Below, in pieces: positions 1 through 13,088 of a DNA stretch of 64,000 nucleotides (position 1 is the stretch's first letter; each line of letters opens with the position of its first letter). The notes beneath the pieces are model-generated. The model saw nothing but the letters and a program-made list of their open reading frames with translations, was not told where the DNA came from and did not search any database. Position numbers and translations under genes: made by a program. Source of the stretch: Pseudisothecium myosuroides (taxonomy: Eukaryota; Streptophyta; Bryopsida; Hypnales; Lembophyllaceae); contig OX637292.1 of NCBI GenBank assembly GCA_951799445.1, positions 1,367,296-1,431,295 on the forward strand. Direction: 5' to 3'.

Positions 1-1688
1 TGCATACTCATTCTTTGAAGAGTGGGGATGTGGCGGCTCCACATTGGCTTCCCATTAGTAGGATATACTTTTTCTGCTAAATCTTCTCCATGTTCATTAT
101 TTTCCTGTGGAAGTGAATAATGGGACTAAAGAAGATTTTGCAAGCAAAATTTTTGATTGCTCGGAGCTCTCTTTCACCCTACTTGCCATTTTGCTACATT
201 TCCGCTCTAAGCTTTTGCGCCTTCATTGTACGTTTTGGAGAGCTTGTGCACTATGTGCCTTCATCAAACATTCTTGATCGCATTTCTGTTTTGCACGCTC
301 ATCTCGTTTTTGCATCCAAAGAGCGTACACATTATGTGCGTCCATTGCATCTTCTACATCTAGAGATCTGCATCTCGCGTCGTGCATGTTCCAGAGCTTC
401 AAAATTTGTGTTGGTAAATCTCATTTTCCAATTCTCCACCCTCATTTTCTTCACCAGCAAAAGGAGTGTCACACCTTCTTCATGGTTTTTGGCTCCTAAT
501 TAGTTCCTCAATTGTCTCTACAACTTCTCATTCTTCAGAGAAATTCCAGATTTGGAGAAGGTGTGACCCCTAGTTACATCATGGAATTTGATGAAATTGA
601 GATTTTGAGCATTTTCAAGGGACAAAATATAGCATTTGATCCACATCCAGTGAAGGTTAATCCTCAATCGTTGATAAAGATGTTGTTGGTTCAATGAATG
701 ACAAAGAATCCTTGTAGTAGGATAGAAGTGCAACTATTTATCTTTGGAATTTTGTTGTGAAAAGGGAAGATCTTCTATAATAGTTTGACTTCCAATGAAT
801 GCTCTTGCAATTTTTTAAGCAAATGATTCACACGGTAACCAAAGGTGTGATTTCCATGCTCACGGAGCAAGATATAAGGTCGGACCACCCATTACTAACT
901 AGGAGCCAATTCCCAACCTGTATGGTGTTCTATTTCCAATCAAGGCTTAAAGTGTTTTCTTTTTCTTTTTCAAGGTTGGGACTAATAAGGTCATGACACA
1001 CGTCCGAAAGTGTCATAAAATGTATGGGAAATATTGAGTGGGAAAGTAATTTTGGCTATGATTGGAGTTAGAAGACTTTAGTGATTGGTAATGAGTTCAA
1101 AATACTTTTTGGCTCCCAAAATTCATAGTAATTTCAATTTTAGGGATAAAATTACGAAAAATTTAGAGTCCCAATATTTCTTATTTCTCTACAAGAGAAA
1201 AATTTCCTCTGCCTCACATTGCTCCTCATCTGTGCTGAAATTGCTTAAGTGATTAGGAATGGGTGGTTCAACCTTACGGTACGTCGGGCACCAGGGAGGG
1301 CATGCGAGAATCTGCAGGCGGATACTGGAGGCGGGTCAGTGGGGCGGGTATGGGGCGGGTATGGGGCAGGCATGGAGGCAGGGCCTTATCCGTCTTATCT
1401 TTCAGTTGCGTTCCTGTGCCATTCAGGCGCGGTGCTCGCTGTGTTCCTGGTGGGGTGAGCTTGGAGGCCTTCCGTGGGGACATGCAGACGGACGGACGCT
1501 GATCTGAACTCGAATTCCACCACCGTTGCTCCTCCGGATTTGGGGATTGCCTGTGTTCTTAGTGGGGCTGTGGGCTTAAGTTATATGAAGTAAGTCAAGT
1601 TAAGTCCTCGCTCCTTTCGCTTCTCTTGCCCCCGCTCGCTCGCCTCGTCGCTCGCGTCGTCGCGAACCGCTCCCGCCTTCCATCGGCG
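1..1688. other. Upstream intergenic region and TIC100 promoter/5' leader
   Basis: No convincing gene is seen. Short open frames here show no recognisable domain. Between about 460 and 1016 there are scattered inverted segments: the flanks of a GGCTCCTA motif near 490 recur inverted near 900, and a 7-bp stem lies at 993-999/1010-1016, so a decayed MITE is possible. From about 1300 to 1380 a GGGGCGGGTAT motif is repeated. The last 100 bases before the TIC100 start are C/T-rich, consistent with a plant 5' leader. Confidence 0.5.
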
Positions 1689-4600
1689 ATGGCCTCCTCC
1701 TCCAACAACCCCGAGGACGAGTTTCTCCTCCCGGATGATGACGATGAGCCTCTGTCGGATGCTCCCCCCCGTGCAGCTTCTTCTTCTCCTGCGGTCATCC
1801 CCAATTTCCGTGGCAAGGTGCCCGAGCCCGAAGCGCCCGATTCCAAGGGTCCGATCAAGGTCGTTCTCTCCCCCATGCCTCCATTCCTCGATCTCTTCCT
1901 CTTCCTCCCTCCCTCTCGCATGCTCCCCTTCTCCCTCGTTAAACCCTCGCTAAACCCTAGCATGCATTGGCCTTCTTGCTGATGGGGTTTTCGGCCACCG
2001 TTCGTTCAGCTGCCATCTTGCGGCTTCGCAATGCCCTCGTTCCGCCGAGGGTGCCCTTCCCTGTTGCCCTCTCTTTCTATGCATTTCCTCCCTCCCGTTT
2101 CTCTCTCTCAGATTCACGGGCCGCGTTGATCCCCCGGGGTCCTTCTGATGATGCCATCTGGTAAGGTTTAGGGGTTCGGTGTAGCACATTCCGCCATTGG
2201 AGGTTCATTACCTCAAGTGCTGATGACGATATAAGTCCGCGAGCGATTCTGGTGATCATTCTCAGATAGTTCCTTTTGATTTGACTCCTCCAGGTAGAAT
2301 GGGCGTCAGATGACGACGAGTCCGAGAACGAAGAGAGTGACGAGGAGGAGGAGGAGGAGGAGGAAGAAGAAGAAGACGAGGGGGACCTAAAGCCTACGGA
2401 GGCAGGTGTAGATGGCCAGGAGCCGTCTGCGGCTTCCAAGCGGCGCACGAAGAAGAGACGAGAGGAGGAGGAGGAAGAAGAAGAAGTTTTGGAAGAGGAG
2501 GACGAGTGGAATTTTCCTATTGACAGGGAGAATTGGAGAGAGGAAGATCTAGAGGAGGAGTGGGCAGACCCTACCCCTGCCGACGACACAGTGGGCAGAG
2601 ATCCTGAGTTAGCAGAAGATGACGAGGAACTTATCGCCAAGCTCGAGAAAGATGGAAGGGCTCCCCCGCAGAGACCTTATTATGTGCCTTACAGGAAGTG
2701 GTATCCTTCAATTCCCGAAGACCATCCTGATATTGACAGCCCGGAAGCCGTTGTGGAGGAGCTGGAGCGCATGGAGGAATTCTTAGTATGGGCTAGTTAC
2801 ATTTTTGAAGATGGATCATCGTAAGCGATGATCGCGTCCCTGCTCAATTCTTGTTGACCTAGTGCTATGTTTTTTGCTTGTGTTCTGTGTGTGGGCTACC
2901 AGAGGTCTGGAACTTGTGTCCGTACGGGCTTGCCTGTAAGGGCCCTTCTTTCTTCCCTCTTGCATTGTTCACTTTATTGTGGACTCTCCAGCGTGACATT
3001 CTGACTGGACGTTTCCAGTCTGGGTTAAGAATTGTGATTGGAACTTCAAATGCATCCAAGGCTCCTGATGCGCTCTATGGCGGAGTGTGCTGGGGTTCAT
3101 TATTTTTATGTGGATCCGGAAGAACTTTCCATGGGTACTCAGTTTTTTCTTGAACCATATAGTGCACTATTAGTAGGATCAGATAAGTTTCTATCTTCTG
3201 TGCCTTGTGTCATACACTTCTGTTTTCAGTGTGTAACTGATGGACATAATCATTTCGAATAGCGCATCAAGATGCTTGGTGGCTTGATCTAGAAGGGTTA
3301 TGCGAGTCACCTTTGTAGTGATCGGCATCACAGTCTGATTATCTGTAATGCATGCCACTTATCAGTTATGAAGGAACAGTATGGGACGACCTTGCGCATG
3401 GGAAGGGTGTTTACACAACGCCACTGGAGCTTTGCAGGTAGCAAGCTCACTCCAATGCAATTTGTTGTACTTTTTGACAGAATTGTTTACATATCTATTT
3501 CTTGGTTTGTATAGTAATCAGCTTTACTACTAGGTGAACGTGGAGAGAAATGCTTAGAATGCTGTAGAGTAGTAATCCTTTTCGTTTTTTGCAGATACGA
3601 AGGTGAATGGTTTCAGAACCTCATGCAAGGACATGGAGTTATTGAAGTGGACATTCCTGTGGCTGATCCACCCCCTGGCTCTGAGTAAGTTCCTGAATCC
3701 GGATCTGCTCATATATGTTGCCTTAGTGTTGTCAGCCTCTATAGAATTTATCAGATGTTTGTCTGAATTGTGGTGAGTAGAAGTTCTAATTTGGTCTAGA
3801 AAATCTTAATCCCTGAGTGCCCGAGGTAAAATCAGAATCCACTTTGGAAGCTCATATTTATTTTTAGTAACTTTCAAAACATATTTATGTTGTCTGAAAA
3901 TGTAAGGTATGATTTTGGTTCATCTTGTTAATTTTCGTGAAGCTTCCTCAATGATTTGTTTCAACGGAATCGGCCACTTTGACCCTTTGGGCACTTAGGG
4001 GTTAATAAATCCCTTCCTTTACGAATTATTTGTACCCATGCGTCGAAATAAATATATCTCTTATGCCATCCAGATTTCTCTGTGTGATTATCGTTATCAT
4101 CAAATTCCTATGTTCACATTTTAGTCTGGAGGATGTTAGGAATTCGTCACTTCACATGTGCATGCTTCGAAATGTTCTTTTTTTGACGTATGAATTTATA
4201 GAACATTCTATTCTTCTCAGTGTTTTTTGTGGACATTCTGCGTATGTGCAGTCTGTCCAGATGTGGATGTAGAGGTTACCACTATGATGATGCATTTTCT
4301 TCTGATGTTCTTTTGGTTACTTTTTAAAATGTGTTGAAATGCAGGTTAGAACGTAAAATGAAAGCAGAGGGAAAGATTTTGAAAACAGATTTTCTAGATC
4401 CAGAGGATAAGGAATGGTTACGCATGGACCTCGAGGATACCCTTGCTGACAATCCAGAGGCTGTTGACCCCTCTCCATTCGAAGATGATGAGCTCTGGGT
4501 GAAGTACTTTGGAGAGAAGCCGTAAGTCAAATTTTATTGTGCTGCAGTAGTTGTCTTCAGTTAGCTTTCGCATTAGTTCTTGGGACAGAGTGCCCACGAG

Positions 4601-7600
4601 TGCTACATTCCAGGTTCTCATGCAGTAAGCACTGATATCTGGCGGAATTTGCAGGGAGAAAGGTCATTACAAGTATGCTGGGCAATGGAAACACAGTCGT
4701 ATGCATGGTTGTGGAGTATACGAGCTTAATGGCCGCCAAACATGGGTGATTATTTCTAAGCCGCTACAGTCATTCCTCTACCTTAGGCATCCGTTGCTTG
4801 CTACTGAACCGATAAATATTGCAGAAGCACGACTGTCTTTAGTATTTGTTCATACATTGTTTAATCCTAAGTGCCTGAACTTCAAATATAAGAAAGCTTA
4901 TAGACGATTATGGTAATTTTATAAAACACATCTCTACCGTTTCAAAATATAGGTCATGCTTTCCATTTTCTATTGGTGTATTTTAATACGTTCCTAGTTG
5001 TTGATTTATTTCACCACGTATGGATTTGGAAGCGGTATATGTTGGCCATTTTGACAACTATGGGTTAAGAGGTTTTGATTTGGTTTCCATTCTTAATGCT
5101 TGGAGCTTTAATATTTGTTGAGATTAATTTGCTTGGTCGTGATATCAAAGTCAGATCAGTTGAATCTCTCAATTCTTGCACATTTTTTCCACAATGCTTG
5201 ACCAAATTCAAGGCATCGTAATCGAAGAGTCTAGATATCTGCAACGGTGTTCATTTTCTTGCAGGGGAAGTTTTATTTCGGAGAGATGCTGCTAGATACG
5301 GAGGAGTGTGATGAGAAAATATCAGCTGTAAGATTTGAACTTAACGTTGTTCTGTGTTCTGTAAGATGTATAATTGTGGATGTTGCTTTTGAGTGCTTTT
5401 ACTTTCGGCTCTAAAATTGGATACATTACTCTGAAAGGAGTTCTGTGTTTTTGCTGTATTCACCTGAGTAGATTCTGTATCAGGAATATTGACACCTGAG
5501 AAATAGGTCTATCTAATTTGAGTTTGATCTGCTTACTTCTGAAGATGCTTCTTTGCAGATGCATGCTTCACTAGCAGAGGTAGCTGCTGCAAAAGCAAGG
5601 ATGTTTGTTAACAAGCCCGACGGAAGTAAGTCGTTCTTGGTTTGATAACACACCAATGCGTAACATTGATTACTTGAGTCGATGAAGCAATCGCTTTAAG
5701 TGTCGTCGCAAAAGTGGTGTCTAAAGTTTTGCCAATTTTTAGCCATTGTTGTTATTGGTCATGAATAGCTTACGAGTCTGTTTCCATGTAAGTTGAGAGT
5801 GGTTTGCCTCTGCGTACGAGAATAATGTTTTAATGTTGTACCAGCTTTTATAATGACTCATGCTTGTTTTAGATTCTTCATTCTTTGTCTAGAATAATAA
5901 TGGGTTCATTGTTGCTGATGCAGTGGTCCGTGAGATGAAGGGCCCATTTTCTGATCCTCAGCATCCATACATGTATGAGGAAGAAGACATGTGGATGGCT
6001 CCAGGCTTTATTAATCAGTTTTATCCGGTTAGTTCTCCCCAGCTGCTTTATCTCATTGAATTGGAAAATTGAAATTTCGAGTATTATACTAAATCATGAA
6101 CTCCTCGATTGGCTATGCGAATACAATGCTTATTGTTTCAGGCGTACGAGGTAGATTGTACACAAGGGATATCAGTTTGGTGCACGTGTTTCGGTCAGCT
6201 GAACACATATCAATGACAGGTGCCGGAACTCTGGGGGAGGTATGTCAAGGAAGTCGATGCTGAACAAGAAATGTGGCTCAATTCATTTACAAAAGCCCCA
6301 CTTCGAATTCCGATGCCTGCCGAACTTGAGTACCTGTGGGGAAAAGGTGCTATCTATTGATTTTTGTATCTAGCTAGGCTTTTTGAATGGCTTTCCTGGC
6401 GACGTGTGGATGGTTGCTGTGGCATCGTAATTTTGTTGCGTTTTTTTCTACTTGAGTACAAGCGATTCACCGTTGCTTGGTTGGTGATAGTCCTCATCTT
6501 TGGCTATTATATTGTCAAGATCCTGTCGTTTGTGTGGAATATATTTTGATACGTACATACTTTGGGGGTCTTTTTGGGTGCGCTATCGGTTACTCTTAGG
6601 TAAGGACCTAAATTTCACTAACGATGAGCGAACTTAATTCATCGCTGCAGCAGTTTGACACATCCGTGGTGTTGTAGATGAGGAGTTCGTGGTCCTTACT
6701 GGAGAAGGAGACGGCCAAAATTCTGATGCAGATGGAGGAGAGATCCTGTTACATGTTCCTTCCGGGCAGCTCATCAATTGGGCTGAGGATGGTGAAGGGA
6801 AGCTGCGTTTCTTTTTTCAACCTGTAGTTGAAGATGGTTCAGTGGATCCCGACCTGGCTATTCCTCTGCCCATGGGCATGAAACAATTTTTCGGGGAGAA
6901 AGCCAGTCCTGAGGATGATGATGATGATGACGATGACGAGGGTGAGGGTGGCAAACCACTTACAAAAGACGAGAGGCTGGAGAAAGATAGGAAAGAAGGT
7001 GAAGAAGAGATGAGGAGGCGCTGGGTTGAGGAGGATGAGGAGAGGGAACTTGAATGGGCAGAGAGAGAGGAGGAACTGCAGCTGGAGTTGGAATTGAAAG
7101 AACTTGATGAGCAGCTCGAAGAGGCAGTTGATGAGGCCGAATTGCAGGTACTCAGCTGCCGTAGTTTCCCATAAATTTTTCTTATTGTGCTTGGTCGTAT
7201 CTTTACCATCTATTCCTGTATACAGCAGTTTGCAGATGTGCGTACAAACTAATGATTATGAGAAATGTCTCTTCAGCTTAAGCTTGAGGAAATTTATGGA
7301 CAGCAAGAGAGCGGAATGGGCGAAGACGAACAAGAAATTATTGAAACCCGTAAGGAAAAAGACAGTCCTGTAGAGGAAGACAGATCTTCTGAACAAGGGG
7401 TCAAGGATGAGGAGGAAATTGAGGATGAGGAAGAGGAAGAGGAGGACGACGAAGATCCCAAACCGCGAAGCTTTGGCAAGGTTGCCATGGCTAGTCCACA
7501 AGGAGGAAGTGTCGGAAACCCACCATTCCCAACTATATTCGGGTCAATCAGTCTAGTGTCGCAGGTATGTCCTTCGTGGTCACTGGATAGTTGGAAGAAA

Positions 7601-8190
7601 TTCCTGGTTATTGCCAGTACGTATGGACCTTTAGCCAATGTACATCTCGTTTCTCTTACAAAATTTTATTACCTGATCTAAAGTGTTACTTGGTTTCTGC
7701 ATTTTCATCCGTTGTTTCTTGCGCCTTTCTCTTATCAATGAGTAATCTCGTGTCTTTCTGGCTTGATAAAGGTGTTCAAGTTGATATAGTAGCTATTATG
7801 GGCATCGGGTGGTCTTTTGACCTCTTTGGTTTGTGTGAGCAGGCTACCATGAAGCAGGTGCTTGATCTTGCAGTTAAAGACTCAAGGAATTCGTGGCTGG
7901 CAAATTTATTTCCTTCAAAATCTTCTACAAGCCCAGCACTGAATTCTACAGTTCCATCACTGCATTCGAAATTCGAGTCGGTGCAGTTTAGCCCTTTAAA
8001 AGAAGTCAGTGTGAAAGTATCTAGCAGCCATCCAGTATCGAAATTGACAGCAACGGCCAGACCACGAATGCAGCCCAAGTCCAGGACAGCCTCAAGGTCT
8101 CGAGGCTCTTGTTGCCGTGTATCTGTTCAGGAGTTCTGGGATGCGCCAACCAACGAGGCTCTATCTCTTTGCCTTCCATTGGAGGTCTAA
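1689..8190 (+). CDS. TIC100: TIC100 homologue (MORN-repeat subunit of the 1-MDa chloroplast TIC translocon)
   Basis: Thirteen coding exons give a protein of about 864 aa: 1689-1859, 2294-2820, 3366-3437, 3595-3684, 4345-4521, 4655-4745, 5265-5327, 5559-5625, 5924-6027, 6220-6346, 6678-7147, 7277-7564, 7843-8190. All junctions are GT-AG and keep phase. From memory of the Arabidopsis protein (about 870 aa) the order matches: acidic N-terminus, WADPTP-like segment, YVPYRKWYPSIPEDH, three MORN repeats (YEGTVWDDLAHGKGVY, YEGEWFQNLMQGHGV, YAGQWKHSRMHGCGVYEL), then LAEVAAAKARMFVNKPDG and MWMAPGFINQFYPVPE, then an acidic coiled-coil tail. TIC100 works with TIC20, TIC56 and TIC214 in importing preproteins across the inner envelope. 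The ATG at 1689 is the first in frame. The variable last exon is typical of the family. Exon 2 and exons 11-12 carry long Glu/Asp runs encoded by GAG/GAT microsatellites. Confidence 0.93.
1951..1960 (+). promoter_or_regulatory. Telobox-like motif in TIC100 intron 1
   Basis: TAAACCCTAG, preceded by TAAACCCTCG at 1940-1949, lies just inside the first intron. Telobox (AAACCCTA) motifs near the 5' end are common in plant housekeeping genes. A regulatory role here is only inferred. Confidence 0.35.
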
Positions 8191-9120
8191 GCAGATTATA
8201 GACATTATTTTCCCTCTAGTCAGCAGAATTTTTCTCTTTCAACCTTCTGCACTGGTTTGCAACATCGGTACGGTTGTAGGATGACTTCTGTTGACCAGTT
8301 CCCCTGCAAGCAGGGATGCAGTCCTAGTTTTGTTCCCATGCAGAAGAAGCACCTTGGTAAGATTGATTGTGAGCAAATTTAAGTGTTTTTAAGTTCAAGT
8401 TACATGTATCAGTGTAAGCTTTAAAGACCTCTGAAAAGCCAATGCTTTGTGGAGGTAAACTATCAAGCAAAGGTCCCAGGTCTTGGTTCCTAGCTAACTT
8501 CATGAGGATTCAATCAGATTTTGTGAGAAGAATGTTGGCATCATAGAAGTTTTTTTACTATTAGTTTTTTATTTCTTTGGTTGAGAAGATATGAAGCATG
8601 TAATCTCTCCACGAACTTCTTTAGGATTATAAACCTTGACAGCGAGTAAGAAATATCGTTATAAGTTTAGTTAGTATGTGTGACAATGATGCTTAGAACT
8701 TATAACAAGGGTAAGTTAATCAATTTTATTTCTCAGAGGAAGGTGATCCTGTGAACACTAAGAAATGCACTGGCTTCTCTAGTCAATGACAAGAATGAAT
8801 GTAATCTTGTCTACTGTTATGTAGAAGTCATTTTCACCTAATGCCACAAACGATCCAATTCGGTCACCTTTGAACCACCCCAATTCCACTTGTGTTTCAA
8901 AGTATCTATTTTGAGTTTTGAAAGTTTTAAAATGGAGTAGAAAATTCAGTTGTCTGACAAAAGTCATTTGATATGAAAAAAAAATGAGCTCTAGGTGGTA
9001 TTTTTGAATAGATAGAGCGACTATCCACTTAAAAACAATAGCTGACCACTGTAGTTGTAGGATATAGGATAGGTTTGATGGAAAATAAATTTAAAAATAG
9101 ATGCCAAAATTTTGAAAAAT
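8191..9120. other. TIC100 3' flank, no gene seen
   Basis: AT-rich sequence after the TIC100 stop holds the presumed 3'UTR. No open frame with a recognisable domain was found. Two A/T homopolymer-rich tracts begin just downstream, inside the next MITE. Confidence 0.5.
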
Positions 9121-9395
9121 CATTAGAAGAAGTTTCAGGCCTCAAAGAGGCCGTTAACAGATGATTTTCGGCACCCCTGCGGTGCAATTACAGAATAATT
9201 TTAAAAAAAAAAAAAAAAAATTCTAATTTTTTTTTTATTAAAAAAAATATTTAAAAAATTAAAAAGTCTGACATGGCACTAGTAGTGCCACATCAACACC
9301 CGAAATCAAATAATTTTTTATTTGAATTTTTTCTGCAATTGCATCCAAGGGGTCAAAACTCGCGGCCCCTTCGAGGGCTGAAATTTCTTGTAACG
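9121..9395. mobile_element. MITE with CATTAGAAGA-type inverted ends (copy 1)
   Basis: The left end (CATTAGAAGAAGTTTCAGGC) is matched, inverted and imperfectly, by the right end (GGGCTGAAATTTCTTGTAACG) over about 34 bp. The interior is A/T homopolymer plus a GACATGGCAC-like segment. The same ends occur at 17192 and 18579, so this is a small non-autonomous family. No clear target duplication was found. Confidence 0.6.
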
Positions 9396-9703
9396 AAAAA
9401 ATTGTATGGTGGAAACAAATAATTGCCAAAAATTAATTTTTTGCATTTACCAAAACTTTATATTTTGGAAAAAAGTAAATATTCAATAGAGAGGTTTTGA
9501 CTCTATCATCCAACTTTAATAATGCTATACAACTGTGAATGATAAAGGTCTGAATGCACAAGAATTAGCGGTCAATAATAATATTGTGTCAAATGTGTAG
9601 GATATTCTAGAATGTCATTGTAAAGAGGTATAAGTGTACAATGATTGCAAGACTTCAAGCACCTAAAAGTTAAACAAGTACAAGATTATTTGTAATGTGA
9701 GGG

Positions 9704-10651
9704 TTAACCCCTAAAGGACTATTGTCCCTTTGGGGGACAAATGCATTTTCGGGGCAGGTACCTACAGGCTGAAATTTTTTTGTGATTTTTTGAAACTTTT
9801 TTTGAAGATAAAAAAACTAATAAGCTTTGTGGGAATATAATTTTTTTCACAATCGGTGCCTGGGAACAACAGTTATGACCAAATAAGCTCAAAACAGGAG
9901 ACGAGGGGCAGCCCGGGCAGCAAAAAAATAAATTGCAAAAATTTGATTTTTAAAAAAAAATATTTTTCTCTCGTAGATTATATTTTTTGTCTATCTAGAA
10001 AGCTTTGATTCATTTCATTTGGATGTGTTATGAGAAAGTTATGGACATTCTTGTTTTTTGGACAGTTAGAGCATCTTCTTGAAAAAATAGGGTTGAAACT
10101 TGTAGGATTCATTTCTGAATGCAATTTTTCAAATTTTTCAATTTTTTTATTTTTGCATGGTTTAGTTTACTTGCTAGAACAATCTCACCATTGGGATTAG
10201 TGCATTTAAATTTCATCTAAAATATATGAATATTTTAGTTTTTCCTTCTATCTTATACCTACTTCTACTTAACAATTTTTTTAAGAATGATAATTAAGTT
10301 TTTTTGAGTTTTTTCTTCCTAGACTCTCAACTCAATTCTCCACTATGAAGATTTAAAGCTCAAAACTGTGTAGTGCAAAAAAACTTAAGTTAAAAATGTT
10401 TAAAGTCAAAAAATCTAGTCCCTCAATGTGTTGAAAAACTTGTTTTTTCCACTTTAAACGTAGATATCTTGCAATCTGTGCAGTCAAAAGTTCTAAAAAA
10501 AATTTCACACATTCTTATACTAGTTAGGTGTAAGATCCTACGGTTAGATGTGCAAAAAAAACATTTTTCAAATTTTTTTACTCTTTGCTATAGAAATGGC
10601 AGTTTTGAGTGTTTTTTGGCAGAAAAAAGGCCTTGGTCCTTTAGGGGTTAA
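9704..10651. mobile_element. piggyBac-like non-autonomous element, copy 1
   Basis: A 948-bp segment (with flanks) is bounded on both sides by TTAA. The inverted ends are CCCCTAAAGGAC at 9708 and GTCCTTTAGGGG ending at 10647. Next to the left end is a small hairpin (TTGTCCC / GGGACAA). There is no open frame of any size. TTAA target and CCC terminus are piggyBac hallmarks; the assignment is inferred. Three more copies lie at 13089, 28511 and 37243. Confidence 0.7.
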
Positions 10652-10850
10652 ATAGCAAAATCTAGTTACATTACAAAGATGTCCGGTTTACAAATTTTGT
10701 GCAAGAGAAATTCTAACATTGAATACTATTGTGTGAATTATGAAAAAATTTGAGAATTATCTATAGACTAACAGGAATGATGTGTGCATAGATGCTTAGA
10801 CACATCTTAGTAAATCAATTTTGATAATCATCACCAATGACTATCAAGTA

Positions 10851-11422
10851 CTCCCTCTGTCCCACTAAAAACCTCCAAATCAAGTACAATTTCTATCTCA
10901 TTTAAAAAGCTCCGTTTTTAGATTTTGACTGTTGGGTAAGTGTCGGCCGTGTTGAATGACCTAGTGGGGGCAAGTCAAGTTATCAGGGATTGTTCTTTGC
11001 CAAGAAAGCTTGGCCTTGCCCACATGAGACACCTTGGACTCATTGTGCTTCTTTAGACAGTAGTATTGACAATGGATTTGGTAACCACTTCAACACTTTG
11101 AAGAGTTGTTCTTGAAGTGGTGTAGGGATCTTTGTTGTGGGTATTTAGGTTGCAGTAGATGTTTCTAGAATCCCAATGTTGCTACCAACATTTAAGTCAT
11201 CAAGAATGATGGAATTGGCAGCGTTTACAATTTTTGTCAAAAATGGTACTTTCCGCATGGATTTTGGGTGCCTAAACAATGGTGCCTAAGTTAGAGATTC
11301 TGCAAAGATTTAAAGGATGGGTTGCTAGTTTTCAAATGCATGTATCCCTATCAAAAAGACTAAAAATGTAGTTAATCCCTCGTGGGGAAGCTTTTTGGAG
11401 TTTTTTAGTGGGACAGAGGGAG
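10851..11422. mobile_element. Stowaway-like (Tc1/mariner-type) MITE
   Basis: Ends are CTCCCTCTGTCCCACTAAAA and its near-perfect inverse TTTTAGTGGGACAGAGGGAG. TA dinucleotides flank both sides (10849-10850 and 11423-11424). The end sequence and TA duplication are those of plant Stowaway elements. At 572 bp it is longer than most of them. No coding capacity is visible. Confidence 0.8.
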
Positions 11423-11526
11423 TAGTTATTATGAAATGTGACCAAGAAATTTTACCAAAAATAAATTTTAAGTTTTTTGAAATTGAAATTTGGCATGCTT
11501 GATTGATTATAATATAACTATTACAA

Positions 11527-11666
11527 TTACATATGGTTATACCTTTTTACAAGGTAGTAATATTTTACCAATAATATTTATGAAGAGTCTTCAACATGAA
11601 TAGTAATAATACAGATACAATGGAAATATTATTTCTTGCCTTGCAAAAAGTTCTAACCATATGTAA
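11527..11666. mobile_element. Fold-back MITE, 140 bp
   Basis: The left arm begins TTACATATGGTTATACCTTT and the right arm ends inverted (CCATATGTAA), with pairing over about 40 bp at mostly matching positions. The short loop is A/T-rich. It is almost entirely inverted repeat. Confidence 0.6.
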
Positions 11667-11801
11667 ATTCATTTTGCAATACGCATTATTAGGACAAATC
11701 AATGTACCGACATACCAAAATGAATATGTAGTATGGTCTTAACTACCGATATTCATCACAAGGACATACTATTCATGGTTAATATTTGGTTACAGTAGTG
11801 C

Positions 11802-11833
11802 TGTTATTGCATGCATGGTATGCAATAATAACA
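11802..11833. repeat. Short palindrome
   Basis: TGTTATTGCAT is followed after a few bases by ATGCAATAATAACA, forming an 11-bp stem with a small bulge. It lies next to the preceding fold-back element and may belong to another decayed MITE. Confidence 0.45.
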
Positions 11834-12079
11834 TTGTTAGATTGGGCATGCTAATTCCCATTTGGCTAATTCTTCACCTGCACTAAATAACCATTCCGGT
11901 ATAGAGTATGAGTGTGCACACTGCATGTGCCTGAATCTTTTCCACTTGACTACTGTTGACAATCATGCAACTAATTGACCCACAAGCTGCTTTGCTTTGC
12001 TTTTGCATCACTAGGATCATGGTCTACAAGTTGTACGCCTACACCATAGATACAGTCATGTAGGAAGAATGCTTACTCC

Positions 12080-12135
12080 AAGTACGAACAATGTCATTTG
12101 TTTCAAAAAAAAAAAAAAAAAAAAGTACGAACAAT
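12080..12135 (+). mobile_element. Tiny poly(A) retroposed insertion with 13-bp target duplication
   Basis: AAGTACGAACAAT occurs at 12080-12092 and again at 12123-12135. Between the copies is GTCATTTGTTTC plus an A run of about 18. A target duplication around a short A-tailed insert is what LINE-driven reverse transcription of a severely 5'-truncated RNA leaves. Confidence 0.6.
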
Positions 12136-13088
12136 TAGTATGACTGCGAGAGACTGGTGGGCAAATTGAATGTGGCTCAGCTTAAGTTATTACATGTATT
12201 TGTTGTTACTTTGGGAGCATGATGTAGGTTATACTGAGGTGTACAGTACACCTACTTAGGAACATGGTGTTCCCTCAATTGGATCTGAAGACTTTATGAA
12301 CTAAGGTAAAATGCTCAGAAACTACTCATGTAAGGGCTGGTCCATCCTTTTCATGTATTTCTTTGGATGGGAATATTTTTCAGACAAAGAGAAATAAATG
12401 AGGAATCTAACTCAAGTAGTTTCATATTTCTTGAAGCGTTATTGAATTACTTATGAATTTTCAAAGTAGTTGTGTTGTAGACCCCCCCATAGGTTTTCCA
12501 TAAATCGTGCACTTGCAACTTCTAAAGAAAGATAGGAAAGCAAAGAGAATGATTGGCCCTTGGGATAAATAATACTTTTTTCTTCGATTCATTCAGTGAC
12601 TGTGGAGGTCAATTTAAGAGTCACCTTGTGTTCATTTCATACCCATTTATAGGGGTGATTCTTAAAGCCTGCGCGATTCTTGAGCTTGTTACCTTATATT
12701 GTATAGTTATTCTAATGTAAGATTTGTATACAAAATGTAACATTGTTATTTCACTAGAGTGGAGAATTTACAAGAATATGATTAATTTTCGATTGCAAAT
12801 GTGCATGGCTTTTGGTTTTACTATATTTGATGCTTTCCTACAATCATAAAGTCACATATATAAATATTAGACACATCTATCATCTAAAGTTTGAAGAGAG
12901 AAAGTAGGAGCCGCAAAAACACGGGCATGAGAGCGAGCAAGAGATAGGAAAAATATGTGCATAACAAATCACACGAATGCCTACTGTACTTTAGGTTTCA
13001 TTTTGAATGTTAGATGAAATAATTGGATGATATTTCTCCAAGATGAAAACGTGATAGATTTTGTGACACGAATTGTGACACTACGTAC

